Shown here in pieces: positions 41,988-51,926 of a DNA stretch of 64,000 nucleotides; position 1 is the stretch's first letter; every line of letters begins with the position of its first letter. The DNA is from CAZMNY01 sp964567745 (GTDB lineage: Bacteria > Planctomycetota > Planctomycetia > Pirellulales > Pirellulaceae): the NCBI GenBank assembly GCA_964567745.1, contig CAZMNY010000029.1, positions 1 to 64,000 on the forward strand. The letters run 5' to 3'. Below the pieces are notes generated by a model. It was not told the origin of the DNA. It saw only the letters and a list, made by a program, of their open reading frames with translations, and did not search any database. The position numbers and the translations under genes are program-made.

Positions 41988-44591
41988 ATGAAATCTCTGC
42001 GACTTACAATCCTGATCTTGCTCGCTTGCGCGAGCCCGACGCGAGCTGACGAGCTTGAGCGCGATGCTGTTTCTCTGGAGAAAGCGAGAACGTTGGGGCG
42101 ATCGAATTCCAAGTTGATCTCAACCCAAACGCAACGGCAACCTCTTACGATTCCCACAGCCGATGTGACGACCTATCGCGAATCGCTCCGTCCGCTTCTC
42201 AACAAAAGTTGCTTAGTATGCCACGGGCCCGACAAGTCGGAAGGCAGACTTCGCATAGACCGTTTGGATCCCGACCTTATAAACGGCGACGATGCCGAAC
42301 GATGGCGTGAAGTCTATAACGCCTTGAGCAAGGCTGAGATGCCGCCCGAGGATGAGTCGGACTATGCGCTTGCCGATATGGATCGCGGCAAGATCGTCGA
42401 TTGGCTCAGTGACGAGATGTACAAGGCGTCTGTCGTGCGAAGGAATAACAGGGAGCATTCTTGTTTCCGCCGGATGACAAATTACGAATACAACTATGCG
42501 TTGCAGGACCTACTCGGTCTCCCCTACCAACTCGCTGCGAGCCTTCCGCCGGAAACGGCATCCGACGACGGATTCAAGAACAGTTCTGAATTGCTGCAGA
42601 TGTCGGCCATGCAATTTGAAACTTATCGCGCGACTGGACTCAAGGCGCTCAAGCGAGCGACCGTGACAGGCGATCGGCCAAAGCCTGTCACCTATATCCT
42701 TTCGATGAAGGAAGAGTTTGCCAAAGCTGCGTCGAACAAGAGATCCAAGCCGTTTCACCGCGACGATAAGAATTACGCCGGCCATCGAACTCGCCAGCAT
42801 CTGTTTAATCGAGAAACGGGCGAGGGCATCACCTACAGCGGCGGCAAGACCGCGCCTCGACCCGACGCAGTCGTTGTGAACTCACCAGAGGTTTCTCCTA
42901 TCGCGCTTTTCCTACCACGAGCGAACTCACTCAAATTGAATCTAGATCGTTTTCTTCCTGATGAAGGCGTCATGCGAGTGCGTATTCGGGCTGGTCGGTC
43001 GACCATGAACCCAAACGAATTTGCGAGTCTACGTCTGATCTTCAGTGCTCACACCAGCAACAATGCCAATTTCTCTCAGGTGATCAGTGAGCGAGACGTT
43101 GCGGTGACCGCGTCGGCCGACGATCCTCAATTCATCCACTTTGACATTCCGCTGGGCGACATTCAGCGGAATCCGTTCCGAAAACTGACGACCACGTTTC
43201 CCAGACGCGATGAGTTCCTCTCCATTCAGAACGTCTCTAATGCGAACAATCGGAAAGAACCGCTTCACGTCGTCATCGATCACATCGACATCAGCGCCCC
43301 GTTCTTTGAACGTTGGCCGCCAAAGACTCACACGGACATATTTATTGCGAGCGAGAACCAGGGCGACGAGCAGATCTACGGCCGTGAGGTGCTTGGCCAA
43401 TTCTTAAGGCGCGTCTGGGGACGTCCCGCCGCATCGAAAGAAGTCGATCGGTTCATGGCGCTGTTCAACAAATATCGAGCCGAATTCGCCACATTCGAAG
43501 AGGGCATGCTGGAAGTGCTGGCCACCACGCTTGCCAGTCCCGAGTTTCTCTACCTGACGCAACGGGCACCCGCTGAATCGACGAAGAATCCCAATGAGAT
43601 CAGTAGCTTGGAATTGGCCAACCGACTCGCGATCTTCTTGTGGTCTAGTATTCCGGATAACGAACTGCTGGAACTGGCTGAACAAGGCAAGCTCAAGAAC
43701 CCAGCGACTCTTGACGCTCAAATCGAACGCATGCTGGCCGACCCGCGTTCGCGTCGATTCTCCCAAAACTTCGTGAAGCAATGGCTTGGCCTCGATGGCC
43801 TGGAAAGTGTGACTCATGTCACCGAAGCGGCGCTCAAAGAAGCGATGCGGGAGGAGCCGATTGCCTTCTTTGACTTGACGCTCAAAGAAAACAACAGCGT
43901 CATGGATTTTTTGCATTCGGACTATGCAGTCGTCAATGAACGCTTGGCCCGACATTATGGAATGCGTGATGTCTACGGGCCGCATTTCCGCACAGTAGCA
44001 ATCGAACATCAAGTCAATCGTGGCGGGATTCTGACCAGCGCTGCTATCCTGACGATGAATTCCGACGGCAAAGATTCTCACCCACTCAAGCGCGGCTTGT
44101 GGATGTTGGAACGAATCCTTCACGATCCGCCGCCCCCGCCGCCGCCCAATGTTCCCGAGGTCGATCTTACCGATCCTGAGATTTTGAAAATGACTCTGAA
44201 GGAGCGGATTGCGGACCACCGAAACAAGCCGGCCTGCATATCGTGCCATGCCAAGATCGATCCGTGGGGGATCGCTTTTGAGAATTACGACGCTTTGGGT
44301 GCGTATCGGACGAAAATCAAGAATCAACCTATAGATGCGACTTCAGAACTGGTAAACAAACAAAAACTGGCTGGAATGCAAGGTTTGAAGCGATACTTGT
44401 TAACGGATCGACAGGATCAATTTTCCAGAGCCATGGTGCACAAGATGACAACCTATGCCCTGGGTCGATCCTTGTCTTTCAGCGATCATGCTGAGATCGA
44501 CGCCTTAGCCGTCCAGTTTAGAAAGCAGGGAGATCGCCTCGGTGACTTGGTCCGCTTGATCATCAAGAGCGACTTGTTCAACTCAAGGTAA
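41988..44591 (+). CDS. DUF1587/1592/1588/1595/1585 cytochrome-like protein
   Basis: An 867-residue exported protein with a signal peptide (1-20). An N-terminal PSCyt1-type haem motif CLVCHG (Cys75, Cys78-His79) is followed by DUF1587 (FRRMTNYEYNYALQDLLGL), DUF1595, and DUF1592 (SSLELANRLAIFLWSSIPDNEL). Then come DUF1588 (RGGILTSAAILTMNSDG..S.PLKRGLWMLE) with a second CxxCH (CISCHAKIDPWG, Cys750) and DUF1585 (YALGRSLSFSDHAEID). It carries a run of seven prolines near residue 720. This multi-domain protein is a planctomycete hallmark of unknown activity, regularly paired with DUF1552, which follows 13 bases downstream. Confidence 0.93.
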   Translation: MKSLRLTILILLACASPTRADELERDAVSLEKARTLGRSNSKLISTQTQRQPLTIPTADVTTYRESLRPLLNKSCLVCHGPDKSEGRLRIDRLDPDLINGDDAERWREVYNALSKAEMPPEDESDYALADMDRGKIVDWLSDEMYKASVVRRNNREHSCFRRMTNYEYNYALQDLLGLPYQLAASLPPETASDDGFKNSSELLQMSAMQFETYRATGLKALKRATVTGDRPKPVTYILSMKEEFAKAASNKRSKPFHRDDKNYAGHRTRQHLFNRETGEGITYSGGKTAPRPDAVVVNSPEVSPIALFLPRANSLKLNLDRFLPDEGVMRVRIRAGRSTMNPNEFASLRLIFSAHTSNNANFSQVISERDVAVTASADDPQFIHFDIPLGDIQRNPFRKLTTTFPRRDEFLSIQNVSNANNRKEPLHVVIDHIDISAPFFERWPPKTHTDIFIASENQGDEQIYGREVLGQFLRRVWGRPAASKEVDRFMALFNKYRAEFATFEEGMLEVLATTLASPEFLYLTQRAPAESTKNPNEISSLELANRLAIFLWSSIPDNELLELAEQGKLKNPATLDAQIERMLADPRSRRFSQNFVKQWLGLDGLESVTHVTEAALKEAMREEPIAFFDLTLKENNSVMDFLHSDYAVVNERLARHYGMRDVYGPHFRTVAIEHQVNRGGILTSAAILTMNSDGKDSHPLKRGLWMLERILHDPPPPPPPNVPEVDLTDPEILKMTLKERIADHRNKPACISCHAKIDPWGIAFENYDALGAYRTKIKNQPIDATSELVNKQKLAGMQGLKRYLLTDRQDQFSRAMVHKMTTYALGRSLSFSDHAEIDALAVQFRKQGDRLGDLVRLIIKSDLFNSR

Positions 44592-44604
44592 GAGTCAAGG
44601 ACAG

Positions 44605-46005
44605 ATGATGAATACGAATGCAGCTTCACTGAGTCGCAGAAACTTTCTTCACGGCACCGGCTTAGCTTTGGCATTGCCGTGGATGGAGACGTTTGCCGCA
44701 GGAAAGCCGTCGCCAAAAAATACGCCGAGGAGATTCCTCAGCGTTTACCATCCTGATGGAGTCGGCCTCCCGCTCAAAGCCGATCCCGCCTGGAAGGATT
44801 GGAGCTGGTTCCCTCAGGGCGGAGAAAAGGACTTTGAGTTGACGAAAGTGCTCGACGTACTCGAGCCGTTGCGAAGTGAAATCACGATCTATTCTGGGTT
44901 GTCGCACCCGGCTGTCCGTAACGTCCACGGTCACTCCAATGCGGATCAATATCTGACAGGCGCTGCGACCGGCGGGCACGGACTGTACAAGAATTCCATT
45001 TCGCTCGATCAAGTTTACGCGGCGCATGCTGGAGAACTCACAAGGCACGCCTCCTTGGTCATGTCGACCAACGGCGGAATAGGCGGCCCGCGAGGCGCTC
45101 AGACTCAGTCGTTCAATCGCGAGGGACGGCCCATTCCCGCGATGAACAAACCGAAACAAATCTTTGACATGCTCTTCGTCACCAGCAGCAAAGACGCCGC
45201 TGCGCGACTCGCTCGCAGCAAGAGCGCGTTGGACCTGCTCATCGACAACACCCGCCGCCTCGGCAGAGAACTGTCAAAGCACGACCAGCAAACCCTGCAG
45301 CAATATCTCGACGCGGTTCGCGACACCGAAGTCAAGTTGGCAAAGGCGCAACGATGGATCGACACGCCGGTACCGAAAATGGATACGCAAAATCTCACGT
45401 TGGAAGCAGAGCCCAAAGAAGCGCGGCTCTATTTTCAGACCATGTATGAGTTGATTTATCTTGCCTTCCTCTCCGACTCAACTCGCGTCGCAACGTTTCA
45501 GCTGGGACGAGAAAACGGCGAGGGACCTCACGACCTTCTTTCGAAAGCTGTTGGCCTGGGCGGCGCTCATGGCCTGACGCACGCGGTCAAGGCGCCAAAT
45601 GGCTGGAAGAATCTCGGCACGTACAATCGTTACCAAGCTGGCGAGTTCGGACGATTCGCACAACGATTGAAAGACACGCCCGAACCGACCGGAAACGGCA
45701 ACATGCTTGACAACACGTTTGCCATGCATGGCTCGGCGTCCAGCAGCTTCCACCTCTCGCGAAACTATCCAATCATTTCCGCTGGCGGCCAGAACCTCGG
45801 TTTTACCAACGGCCGATATCTGAAATTTGGCAAAGGCAACGAGGACAATCAGGCCGGCGCGGGAATCGTCACCGATGCCGGATGGCGAGGAAAGATGGAT
45901 GTGGAGGAACTGCCGTTGGCCCAGTTGTTCGTGACTGTCCTGCAAAGGCTTGGAGTCGAGACAGATTCGTTTGCCGGCGAAACAGGAACACTAAGTCGCG
46001 TTTGA
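44605..46005 (+). CDS. DUF1552 protein (Tat-exported)
   Basis: A 466-residue protein with a twin-arginine-like signal (SRRNFLHGTGLALALP). It then shows the DUF1552 pattern: PRRFLSVYHPDGVGLP, WKDWSWFPQGGEKDFELT, SGLSHPAVRNVHGHSNADQYLTG, SISLDQVYA, LSKHDQQTLQQYLDAVRDTE and FLSDSTRVATFQLGRE. The family is related to DUF1501 and the alkaline-phosphatase fold and is the standard partner of the DUF1592-type gene just upstream. No measured activity is known to me. Confidence 0.93.
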   Translation: MMNTNAASLSRRNFLHGTGLALALPWMETFAAGKPSPKNTPRRFLSVYHPDGVGLPLKADPAWKDWSWFPQGGEKDFELTKVLDVLEPLRSEITIYSGLSHPAVRNVHGHSNADQYLTGAATGGHGLYKNSISLDQVYAAHAGELTRHASLVMSTNGGIGGPRGAQTQSFNREGRPIPAMNKPKQIFDMLFVTSSKDAAARLARSKSALDLLIDNTRRLGRELSKHDQQTLQQYLDAVRDTEVKLAKAQRWIDTPVPKMDTQNLTLEAEPKEARLYFQTMYELIYLAFLSDSTRVATFQLGRENGEGPHDLLSKAVGLGGAHGLTHAVKAPNGWKNLGTYNRYQAGEFGRFAQRLKDTPEPTGNGNMLDNTFAMHGSASSSFHLSRNYPIISAGGQNLGFTNGRYLKFGKGNEDNQAGAGIVTDAGWRGKMDVEELPLAQLFVTVLQRLGVETDSFAGETGTLSRV

Positions 46006-46167
46006 CATTGGCAGCTGATACGCTCCCTAGGCTCGATCGGTTCCCGTGACGTTCAAATAAACGCCCCCGAAGAAAAAAGCAGTGCGGAAAACGATCCAAG
46101 TGTCGCTCCGACTCCATCACTGCCCAAGCCGGCACGCCGTTGGCTCAAGCTCACGATTCGCGGAGCG

Positions 46168-46843
46168 GTGATTCTGATCGCAATCCTTGCGTGCGGATGC
46201 GACTGGCTAGCCATGCACGTCAATCGAGCTCGCCAGGAGGAACGCATTATCGCCGAGCTCAAGGCGGCTCACGGCCTCAGGATGAACGTAACGCTCGCCA
46301 ACCCGATTGACGCCGAGCACCCTGAGTCATTCGCGCGATTTGACGAGGGCGGTCCAACGTGGCTGCGGGAACTTCTGGGCGCCGACATCTACCGCGCCAC
46401 CGTCGGCATCACCTGCTACGGTCGAGGCAATCGTTTTTCGTCCGCCGTTGATGGAGACGGGCAATTCTACTAGAAACGAAACTACGTCGCCGGTATGACC
46501 ACGGATCAACGAGCTGGTTTCCAAGTTGCCCTATGTGAATCGGCTCTACCTCGAGGCGAATCCGGTAGACGACCAAGGCGTCGAGGAAATCGTCAAGCTC
46601 CGCCGGCTCGAGACGCTGAATCTCTCCCACACGGCGATCACGAACGAAGCGGTCGTAACGCTCGCTGACGCCCCCAGCTTGAGGCACATCGATCTCTCAT
46701 ATACCGACATTACGGATCAGGCTCTGGAAACGCTCTCAACTTGTCGCCGGCTCGAGTCCCTCAACCTCAAAGCCACTCAACTCTCAGCCGACAAGATCGA
46801 TCTCCTTCAAGAGCAGTTGCCTCATTGTGAAATCACACGCTAG
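46168..46843 (+). pseudogene. leucine-rich-repeat protein, broken by TAG and a frameshift
   Basis: A frame entering before 46168 encodes a membrane anchor (WLKLTIRGAVILIAILACGCDWL). It continues to DGQFY, meets TAG at 46471-46473 and goes on KRNYVAGM. Near 46500 it shifts frame to RINELVSKLPYVNRLYLEAN and clean LRRs (LETLNLSHTAITNEAVVTL, LRHIDLSYTDITDQALETL), ending LQEQLPHCEITR at 46843. No in-frame ATG is available at the 5' end either. The terminal LRR type is the same as in the intact LRR lipoprotein at 2100-2705. Confidence 0.65.
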
Positions 46844-46873
46844 GTGAGGGCCTAAACCAGCGATGGCGCCTCG

Positions 46874-47725
46874 CTACTTCTGTAGGCTCTTTTCGCGTAA
46901 CAGTTTGGTGAGATACTTGGCTGTTTCATCAGCAATCACATTGTATCCAGCAAGATTCGGATGCCGATCGCCGTACCAACCCGGGAGTTGACCGAGGATC
47001 GCATCGAGCTCGTTCCCCATGACCTCGACACTCGCGCCCCTCACGAACGGCTTCACGAGCTTGTGAAACTTCTCCGGAATCTTGGCGAGCGGATAGCGGC
47101 GGTAGTTGAGCATATTTCGCCCTTTCGCCAGTTCCGCTGCGTATCGCGGATAGATGTCAAAGACGGCGAGTTTTTCCTTCTTGGCAACATCGCGAACCAA
47201 ATCGTTGATCGTCTTGCTCGCCTCCTCATCCGCAAACGGGATGACAGTCATCGGAATCAGCAAAGCTTCGGGATGGTCCTCCCGCAAGCGGCCGAGCAGC
47301 TCATGAAAGTCCTTGGGAAAGTTGACGCCAAAATCCTTCCGCCGGGCCCGATCGTTCAGACCGTAGCGAATGAAGATGAAGTCGACTCGGGGCAATTTCG
47401 AAGCATCGCGATCGTACCGGCCCGAATCGATCAGCCTGCGAATATACTCGCCACTCAGACTCGAGTTGAGCACATGGCAAGGCGGGAGATCCTCTTCAGC
47501 AGCCAACAGCAACTCGAGGACTCGCTCCAGATGCGGCCCCTCAGGCTTCAGCCGCCGCGGCACGCTTCCTTCCGTCGTGCTGTCGCCAAGCAACAAGATT
47601 TGAATCTTGCCGTCGTGTTCGGCGGTCGCTCGCGATGGTGCCAACGAGAAAGCCAACATCGTTGCGACCACAATGCCGATCGCCCGCGCGGGCCTGAACA
47701 ACCTGATAGAGAATACCTTGTTCAT
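46874..47725 (-). CDS. secreted SGNH/GDSL-like hydrolase
   Basis: A 283-residue exported hydrolase: signal peptide to about 36, block I GDSTTEG (Ser49), block II/III residues in LNSSLSGEYIRRL and FIRYGLND, and block V DRHPNLAGY (Asp253, His255). The catalytic Ser-Asp-His set is complete. Probably a carbohydrate esterase or acyl hydrolase; substrate unknown. The ATG at 47725 begins the signal peptide. Confidence 0.88.
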   Translation of the reverse strand: MNKVFSIRLFRPARAIGIVVATMLAFSLAPSRATAEHDGKIQILLLGDSTTEGSVPRRLKPEGPHLERVLELLLAAEEDLPPCHVLNSSLSGEYIRRLIDSGRYDRDASKLPRVDFIFIRYGLNDRARRKDFGVNFPKDFHELLGRLREDHPEALLIPMTVIPFADEEASKTINDLVRDVAKKEKLAVFDIYPRYAAELAKGRNMLNYRRYPLAKIPEKFHKLVKPFVRGASVEVMGNELDAILGQLPGWYGDRHPNLAGYNVIADETAKYLTKLLREKSLQK

Positions 47726-47858
47726 TGACTTTGCCTTCTAATGTTGCATCCCCGCTCGCTGCCGGCCGCTGCATGCACAAACACGGACTCACTCATTTCA
47801 ATGCGAGTCGGGTGCGTTTGCGATTACGTCTCACTTGCCGCGGCCCATGGCGATCTTC

Positions 47859-49223
47859 TCAGGCGATGATGTCGTGTAGCGGTTCGCCGCCGATCACGAG
47901 GGGACGGCTGTTGTGATCGTAGATTTCGGTGGTGGGATCAATGCCTAGCAGTTGATAGATCGTAGCAGCCAGATTCTCTGGCATGACCGGGTCTTCGGCG
48001 GGAAACTTGGCGTGTTCGTCCGACTTGCCGTAGACGTATCCGCCTTTCACTCCTCCGCCAGCAAGCAGCGCGGTGTAGCACTGAGGCCAGTGGTCGCGAC
48101 TTGCGTTCTTGTTGATGACGGGAGTGCGGCCGAATTCGCCCATCCAGACCACAAGCGTCTCATCAAGCAGGCCTCGGGCTTCCAAATCGTCCAGGAGTGT
48201 TGGCAGAGTTTGATCGGTGATCGGCAAGTGATATTTGTCGACGATCTTATACATCCGCGTGTTGTCGAATCCATGGGTGTCCCAACCACCGTCGTTGATT
48301 CGTCGTCCGCCGATACTGCTGGAAAAATAGACGGTCACAAACTTTACGCCCGACTCGACTAGCCGACGAGCAAGCAAGCAGCTCTGACCGTAAGAGGTTC
48401 TTCCATAGCGATCACGAACGGCCTTATTCTCGGAGGACAAATCAAACGCCTTGCGAACTCCCGCAGACGTCAACATCGAAATGGCGCGTTGATAATAATC
48501 GTCGAACCCGCGAGCCTCGCGCGAATGATCCATCAGCTTCGATTGCTGATCGATCAACCGCTGCATCTCGCGGCGGCGTTGCAAGCGGTCGACGGAAAGG
48601 CTGCCAGGCAGAGTCAGCTCGGGCAGTTTGAAGTTTGGGTCGTTGGGATTCTCTGTAAACCGCAATGGATCGTGCCGCTTGCCGAGAAAGCTGGCGTGTT
48701 GAGCGGGAACAATTGATCCATCACGGACGACATGCGGGTAGGCGACCGACGTGGGTATGCCGTTCTGGTTTGGAGCTAGATAGTCGACAACGCTTCCGTA
48801 AGCCGGATAGAGGTCGAGCGAGTCGCGCAGACGCTGGTCGTCACTCGGCGGCTCGTGTCCGCTCAGCGCGTAATACCCAGCCGACGCATGATTCTTCATC
48901 TTGTGAGTCATTGTGCGAACGAGCGTCACCTGGTGCATTCGCTTTGCCATCTCGGGCATGAGCTCGCACACCTGAATGCCAGGCGCGCTCGAGGCGACCG
49001 GGCGGTAGGGACTGCGGACGGACCGAGGTGCGTTGGGCTTCATGTCGAACGTATCGAGCTGACTTGGGCCGCCCCATTGGAACAGGAAGATCACGGACTT
49101 CGCCCGCGGCTTGACGCTCGACGAGCGTTCCGCGCCCAACATCAACCTAGGCAATGACAGACCCAGCATTCCGGCTCCGCCCGCCCGCAACATAGCTCGT
49201 CGATTCATGGACATACGCGTCAT
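47859..49223 (-). CDS. DUF1501 protein (second copy)
   Basis: A 454-residue protein with a Tat-like signal (NRRAMLRAGGAGMLGLSLP) and the DUF1501 pattern: FLFQWGGPSQLDTFDMKP, MPEMAKRMHQVTLVRTMTH, SYGQSCLLARRLVESGVKFVTVY, GGWDTHGFD, MGEFGRTPVINKNASRDHWP and PENLAATIYQLLGIDP. It lies 40 bases downstream of the DUF1549/DUF1553 gene on the same strand, reproducing the pair at 21185-24896. Start codons at 49223, 49214 or 49208 are all possible. Confidence 0.93.
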   Translation of the reverse strand: MTRMSMNRRAMLRAGGAGMLGLSLPRLMLGAERSSSVKPRAKSVIFLFQWGGPSQLDTFDMKPNAPRSVRSPYRPVASSAPGIQVCELMPEMAKRMHQVTLVRTMTHKMKNHASAGYYALSGHEPPSDDQRLRDSLDLYPAYGSVVDYLAPNQNGIPTSVAYPHVVRDGSIVPAQHASFLGKRHDPLRFTENPNDPNFKLPELTLPGSLSVDRLQRRREMQRLIDQQSKLMDHSREARGFDDYYQRAISMLTSAGVRKAFDLSSENKAVRDRYGRTSYGQSCLLARRLVESGVKFVTVYFSSSIGGRRINDGGWDTHGFDNTRMYKIVDKYHLPITDQTLPTLLDDLEARGLLDETLVVWMGEFGRTPVINKNASRDHWPQCYTALLAGGGVKGGYVYGKSDEHAKFPAEDPVMPENLAATIYQLLGIDPTTEIYDHNSRPLVIGGEPLHDIIA

Positions 49224-49263
49224 CGCCTTCTACGTTCGACTGTACGACTCGCTCCGAGATTGC

Positions 49264-51471
49264 TTATCTTCGAAACAAGTATTCTTTTGCGTTCATCAAT
49301 GCCCAAGAGAGATCTTCCGCCGCAGTTGCTCGAGAAGTTTTTGAATGGGTAAAGAGCTTGAGAGCCGCCGATTTTTCGGCACGATTCGGAGGGCGCGACA
49401 GCGCCGCCCAGTAGAGTGCTTCGACCACTTCGAGGTCCGTCTTTTCGGACGCGGCCAGTCTGTGGACTCGATTACCAGGGGTTGCCAATCGTTCCGACAG
49501 TCCTTCGCCAATCAGCATGAACGCTTGCTTGAGCGTCGTCTCATTCGATCGTTCACACTCGCATGCGAGAATGCGTTCCGGCTTGCCGAATGTCTTCAGG
49601 AAACGGTCGCCCGATTTCACCGGCATGCCTCGCCTTTTTTTCGAATTCACTCCCGGAATTTGCACTGCCCGCCGCCCCGATTCGTACCCCTCGAAGCTCG
49701 CGGGAACATCGAGAAAGTCGCTTTGCATATCGAGCAAAACTTCGGCAGGCAGTCGCTTCACGTACGCCCTCGAATAGCTCGTCTCGTCGTGCAGGTTAGT
49801 CGGATTGGTATCGGACGCGAGCTGATACGTCCTCGAGTTCATGATCTTGCGAAGGACAGCGCGAATATCGAAGCCGCTCTCGACCAGCTCGGCGGCGAGC
49901 AAATCGAGCAGCGGCGGATTACTCGGCGGGTTGGTCAAGCGAAAATCATCGATCGGATCAACCAGTCCACGACCCATCACGTGGTACCACATAAAATTCG
50001 CTTGCGTCTTGGCGAACTGTTCATTCTTGGGTGACGTGAGCCATTTGCCCAGCGAGCCAAGTCGATCGTTGGCGGCATCACGGCTGAGCGTTTCCCCGCC
50101 CAGGAATTTTGCTGCCGCAATCTTGCCTGTCGTCGGGTTGGTCACTTCTTTCTTCTTCGCAATCAAGACGACTTGATCGCCAGCGAACTCGTTCTTATCT
50201 AACTTGTCCGATCGCTTGTTCTCGCCGACCTTGTAATCGATCTGCGAGAAGACGGACGACCACTGGTAGTAATCCTGCTGCGTCCACCGATCAAACGGGT
50301 GGTTATGGCATTTCGCGCATTGCAGCCGAGTGCCCAAGAACAGGCGGGCCGTCGTCTCGCCGCGAGTCGATGGATCACGATTGGCGCGATAGTAATTCGC
50401 CGCGGGCTTCTCGAACGTGCTTCCCGTTCCCGTCACGAGCTCCCGAACAAACGTGTCCAGTGGCTTAGCGGACGCGATGTTTTCGCGTAGCCAACCGTGA
50501 AACGCCACGACACCCTTGGTATCGAGCACCTTCTCCTCAGCCCGAAGCACATCCGCCCATTTGAGAGCCCAGAAATCAGCGAACGCGCCGCGCGACAACA
50601 GCTCGTCGATCAACAGCGAGCGCTTTTCCGGTTGTTCGTCCGCAATGAAGCGTTTAGCTTCCTCAGCAGTCGGAGCGTGGCCAACCAGGTCGAGGTAAGC
50701 TCGCCGGATAAACGTCGCGTCGTCACACAGCGGTGAGGGGTTAATTCGCAGTCGCTTCAGTTTGTCGAAGACCAAAGTATCGACCGCATTGAACGACGCC
50801 ACTTCGTCCCAGCGAAAATCGGCGCGCTCCTCAGTGAACGCAATCGGCAGCGGCGCCTGTTCGTGCAGGTATCGAACAATCAACGTCGTCTCGCCAAACT
50901 TGTCGCGAGTCACACGTCCGCCTTCGTCGACGCTCGCATTCAAATTGGAAAGCTCATAGCAGGCTCGACTAGTCACATCGCGTGAAGAACCGTCCGAAAA
51001 GTGCGCCGTCACGTGCACTTGCATATCGCGCTTCGGCGCCATCACGACAGCCCGCTCCGGCGTCACTTCGAGTCGCGTCAAGGACACGGATCCATAAGAA
51101 GGCTCATGAGCTCCATCGCGCAGCCACTTGAGCAAGACCAGGTATTCATCCGAGTGGGGGTCAAACCGAATGCCGCCGCGGTGTGCGATCGCGCCGCTCG
51201 CTTTTTGCAAAATCAAACTCTGCTCGGGCAACGCGAGATTGATTCGGCGTCCTCGTGAAGCGAGCGTGATCGACTCGAAATCAAATGTCGGGTCCTGTCC
51301 CCGAAGAGACAACTTGAAACCGCCCTTCCCGCTCAAATTGCCATGGCACGTCCCCGCGTTGCATCCCGATTTCGACAAGACCGACATCACGTCGACGGCA
51401 AATTCAGACTCGCCGCCCCTGGCGGGAAGCGGAGATATGAGAATTATCAATGTGAGAAGTAGGCGGTTCAT
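49264..51471 (-). CDS. DUF1549/DUF1553 protein with cytochrome-like motifs (second copy)
   Basis: A 735-residue exported protein with signal peptide MNRLLLTLIILISPLPARG and CNAGTCHG (Cys37, Cys42-His43), again the C-x4-CH form. A Big_2-like domain (VTAHFSDGSSRDVTSRACYE) follows, then DUF1549 with CAKCHNHPFDRW (CxxCH, about residue 380), and DUF1553 (NPPSNPPLLDLL, YVKRLPAEVLLDMQSDFL). It pairs with the DUF1501 gene downstream. Compared with the first copy it lacks about 70 residues, mostly in the linkers. The ATG at 51471 starts the signal peptide. Confidence 0.92.
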   Translation of the reverse strand: MNRLLLTLIILISPLPARGGESEFAVDVMSVLSKSGCNAGTCHGNLSGKGGFKLSLRGQDPTFDFESITLASRGRRINLALPEQSLILQKASGAIAHRGGIRFDPHSDEYLVLLKWLRDGAHEPSYGSVSLTRLEVTPERAVVMAPKRDMQVHVTAHFSDGSSRDVTSRACYELSNLNASVDEGGRVTRDKFGETTLIVRYLHEQAPLPIAFTEERADFRWDEVASFNAVDTLVFDKLKRLRINPSPLCDDATFIRRAYLDLVGHAPTAEEAKRFIADEQPEKRSLLIDELLSRGAFADFWALKWADVLRAEEKVLDTKGVVAFHGWLRENIASAKPLDTFVRELVTGTGSTFEKPAANYYRANRDPSTRGETTARLFLGTRLQCAKCHNHPFDRWTQQDYYQWSSVFSQIDYKVGENKRSDKLDKNEFAGDQVVLIAKKKEVTNPTTGKIAAAKFLGGETLSRDAANDRLGSLGKWLTSPKNEQFAKTQANFMWYHVMGRGLVDPIDDFRLTNPPSNPPLLDLLAAELVESGFDIRAVLRKIMNSRTYQLASDTNPTNLHDETSYSRAYVKRLPAEVLLDMQSDFLDVPASFEGYESGRRAVQIPGVNSKKRRGMPVKSGDRFLKTFGKPERILACECERSNETTLKQAFMLIGEGLSERLATPGNRVHRLAASEKTDLEVVEALYWAALSRPPNRAEKSAALKLFTHSKTSRATAAEDLSWALMNAKEYLFRR

Positions 51472-51624
51472 ACGGATTTTTGGTTGACGTTGCCCTACCT
51501 CGACGGGGCTATAAGCACATTGGCGTTTGCGACAGTGCTCATCATAATCCACAAACGGACCCAAGCGAACCGCAAGACGAATAGCCCGGTACTCGCTCCG
51601 CCACCGAAGTTCAAGGAAACCCGA

Positions 51625-51912
51625 TCACTTTTCGCCGTCATCCAACTCGGAATACCAAACGACAAGCCGACCGAAGGCCGCAGCAGAAACAAGTCCTGCA
51701 ATGCCGGCCGCGTCGCCAAGCATTGAGCCGACTCCGGCACCCATAAAAGCACCGATGAGAGGCGTCGTGCCCTTTGCCCCCGTGTAGCCAACCCACGCGC
51801 CGAACGCCCCAAAGGCAAGGGCCGAATGCAGTGAAGGAGCGTCTATGCCTGGCCCGAAGCAAGCGCCAAATGCCGCAAACCCGCAAATTAGATAGACGGT
51901 TGGACTCAACAA
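51625..51912 (-). CDS. small hypothetical membrane protein
   Basis: A 95-residue glycine/alanine-rich protein with three or four hydrophobic segments (YLICGFAAFGACFGPG, ALAFGAFGAWVGYTG, LIGAFMGAGVGSMLGDAAG). It resembles small glycine-zipper membrane proteins. It has no ATG; TTG at 51912 is the only start near the frame opening. Not recognised. Confidence 0.45.
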   Translation of the reverse strand: MLSPTVYLICGFAAFGACFGPGIDAPSLHSALAFGAFGAWVGYTGAKGTTPLIGAFMGAGVGSMLGDAAGIAGLVSAAAFGRLVVWYSELDDGEK

Positions 51913-51926
51913 ATTCTTTACGCGGA

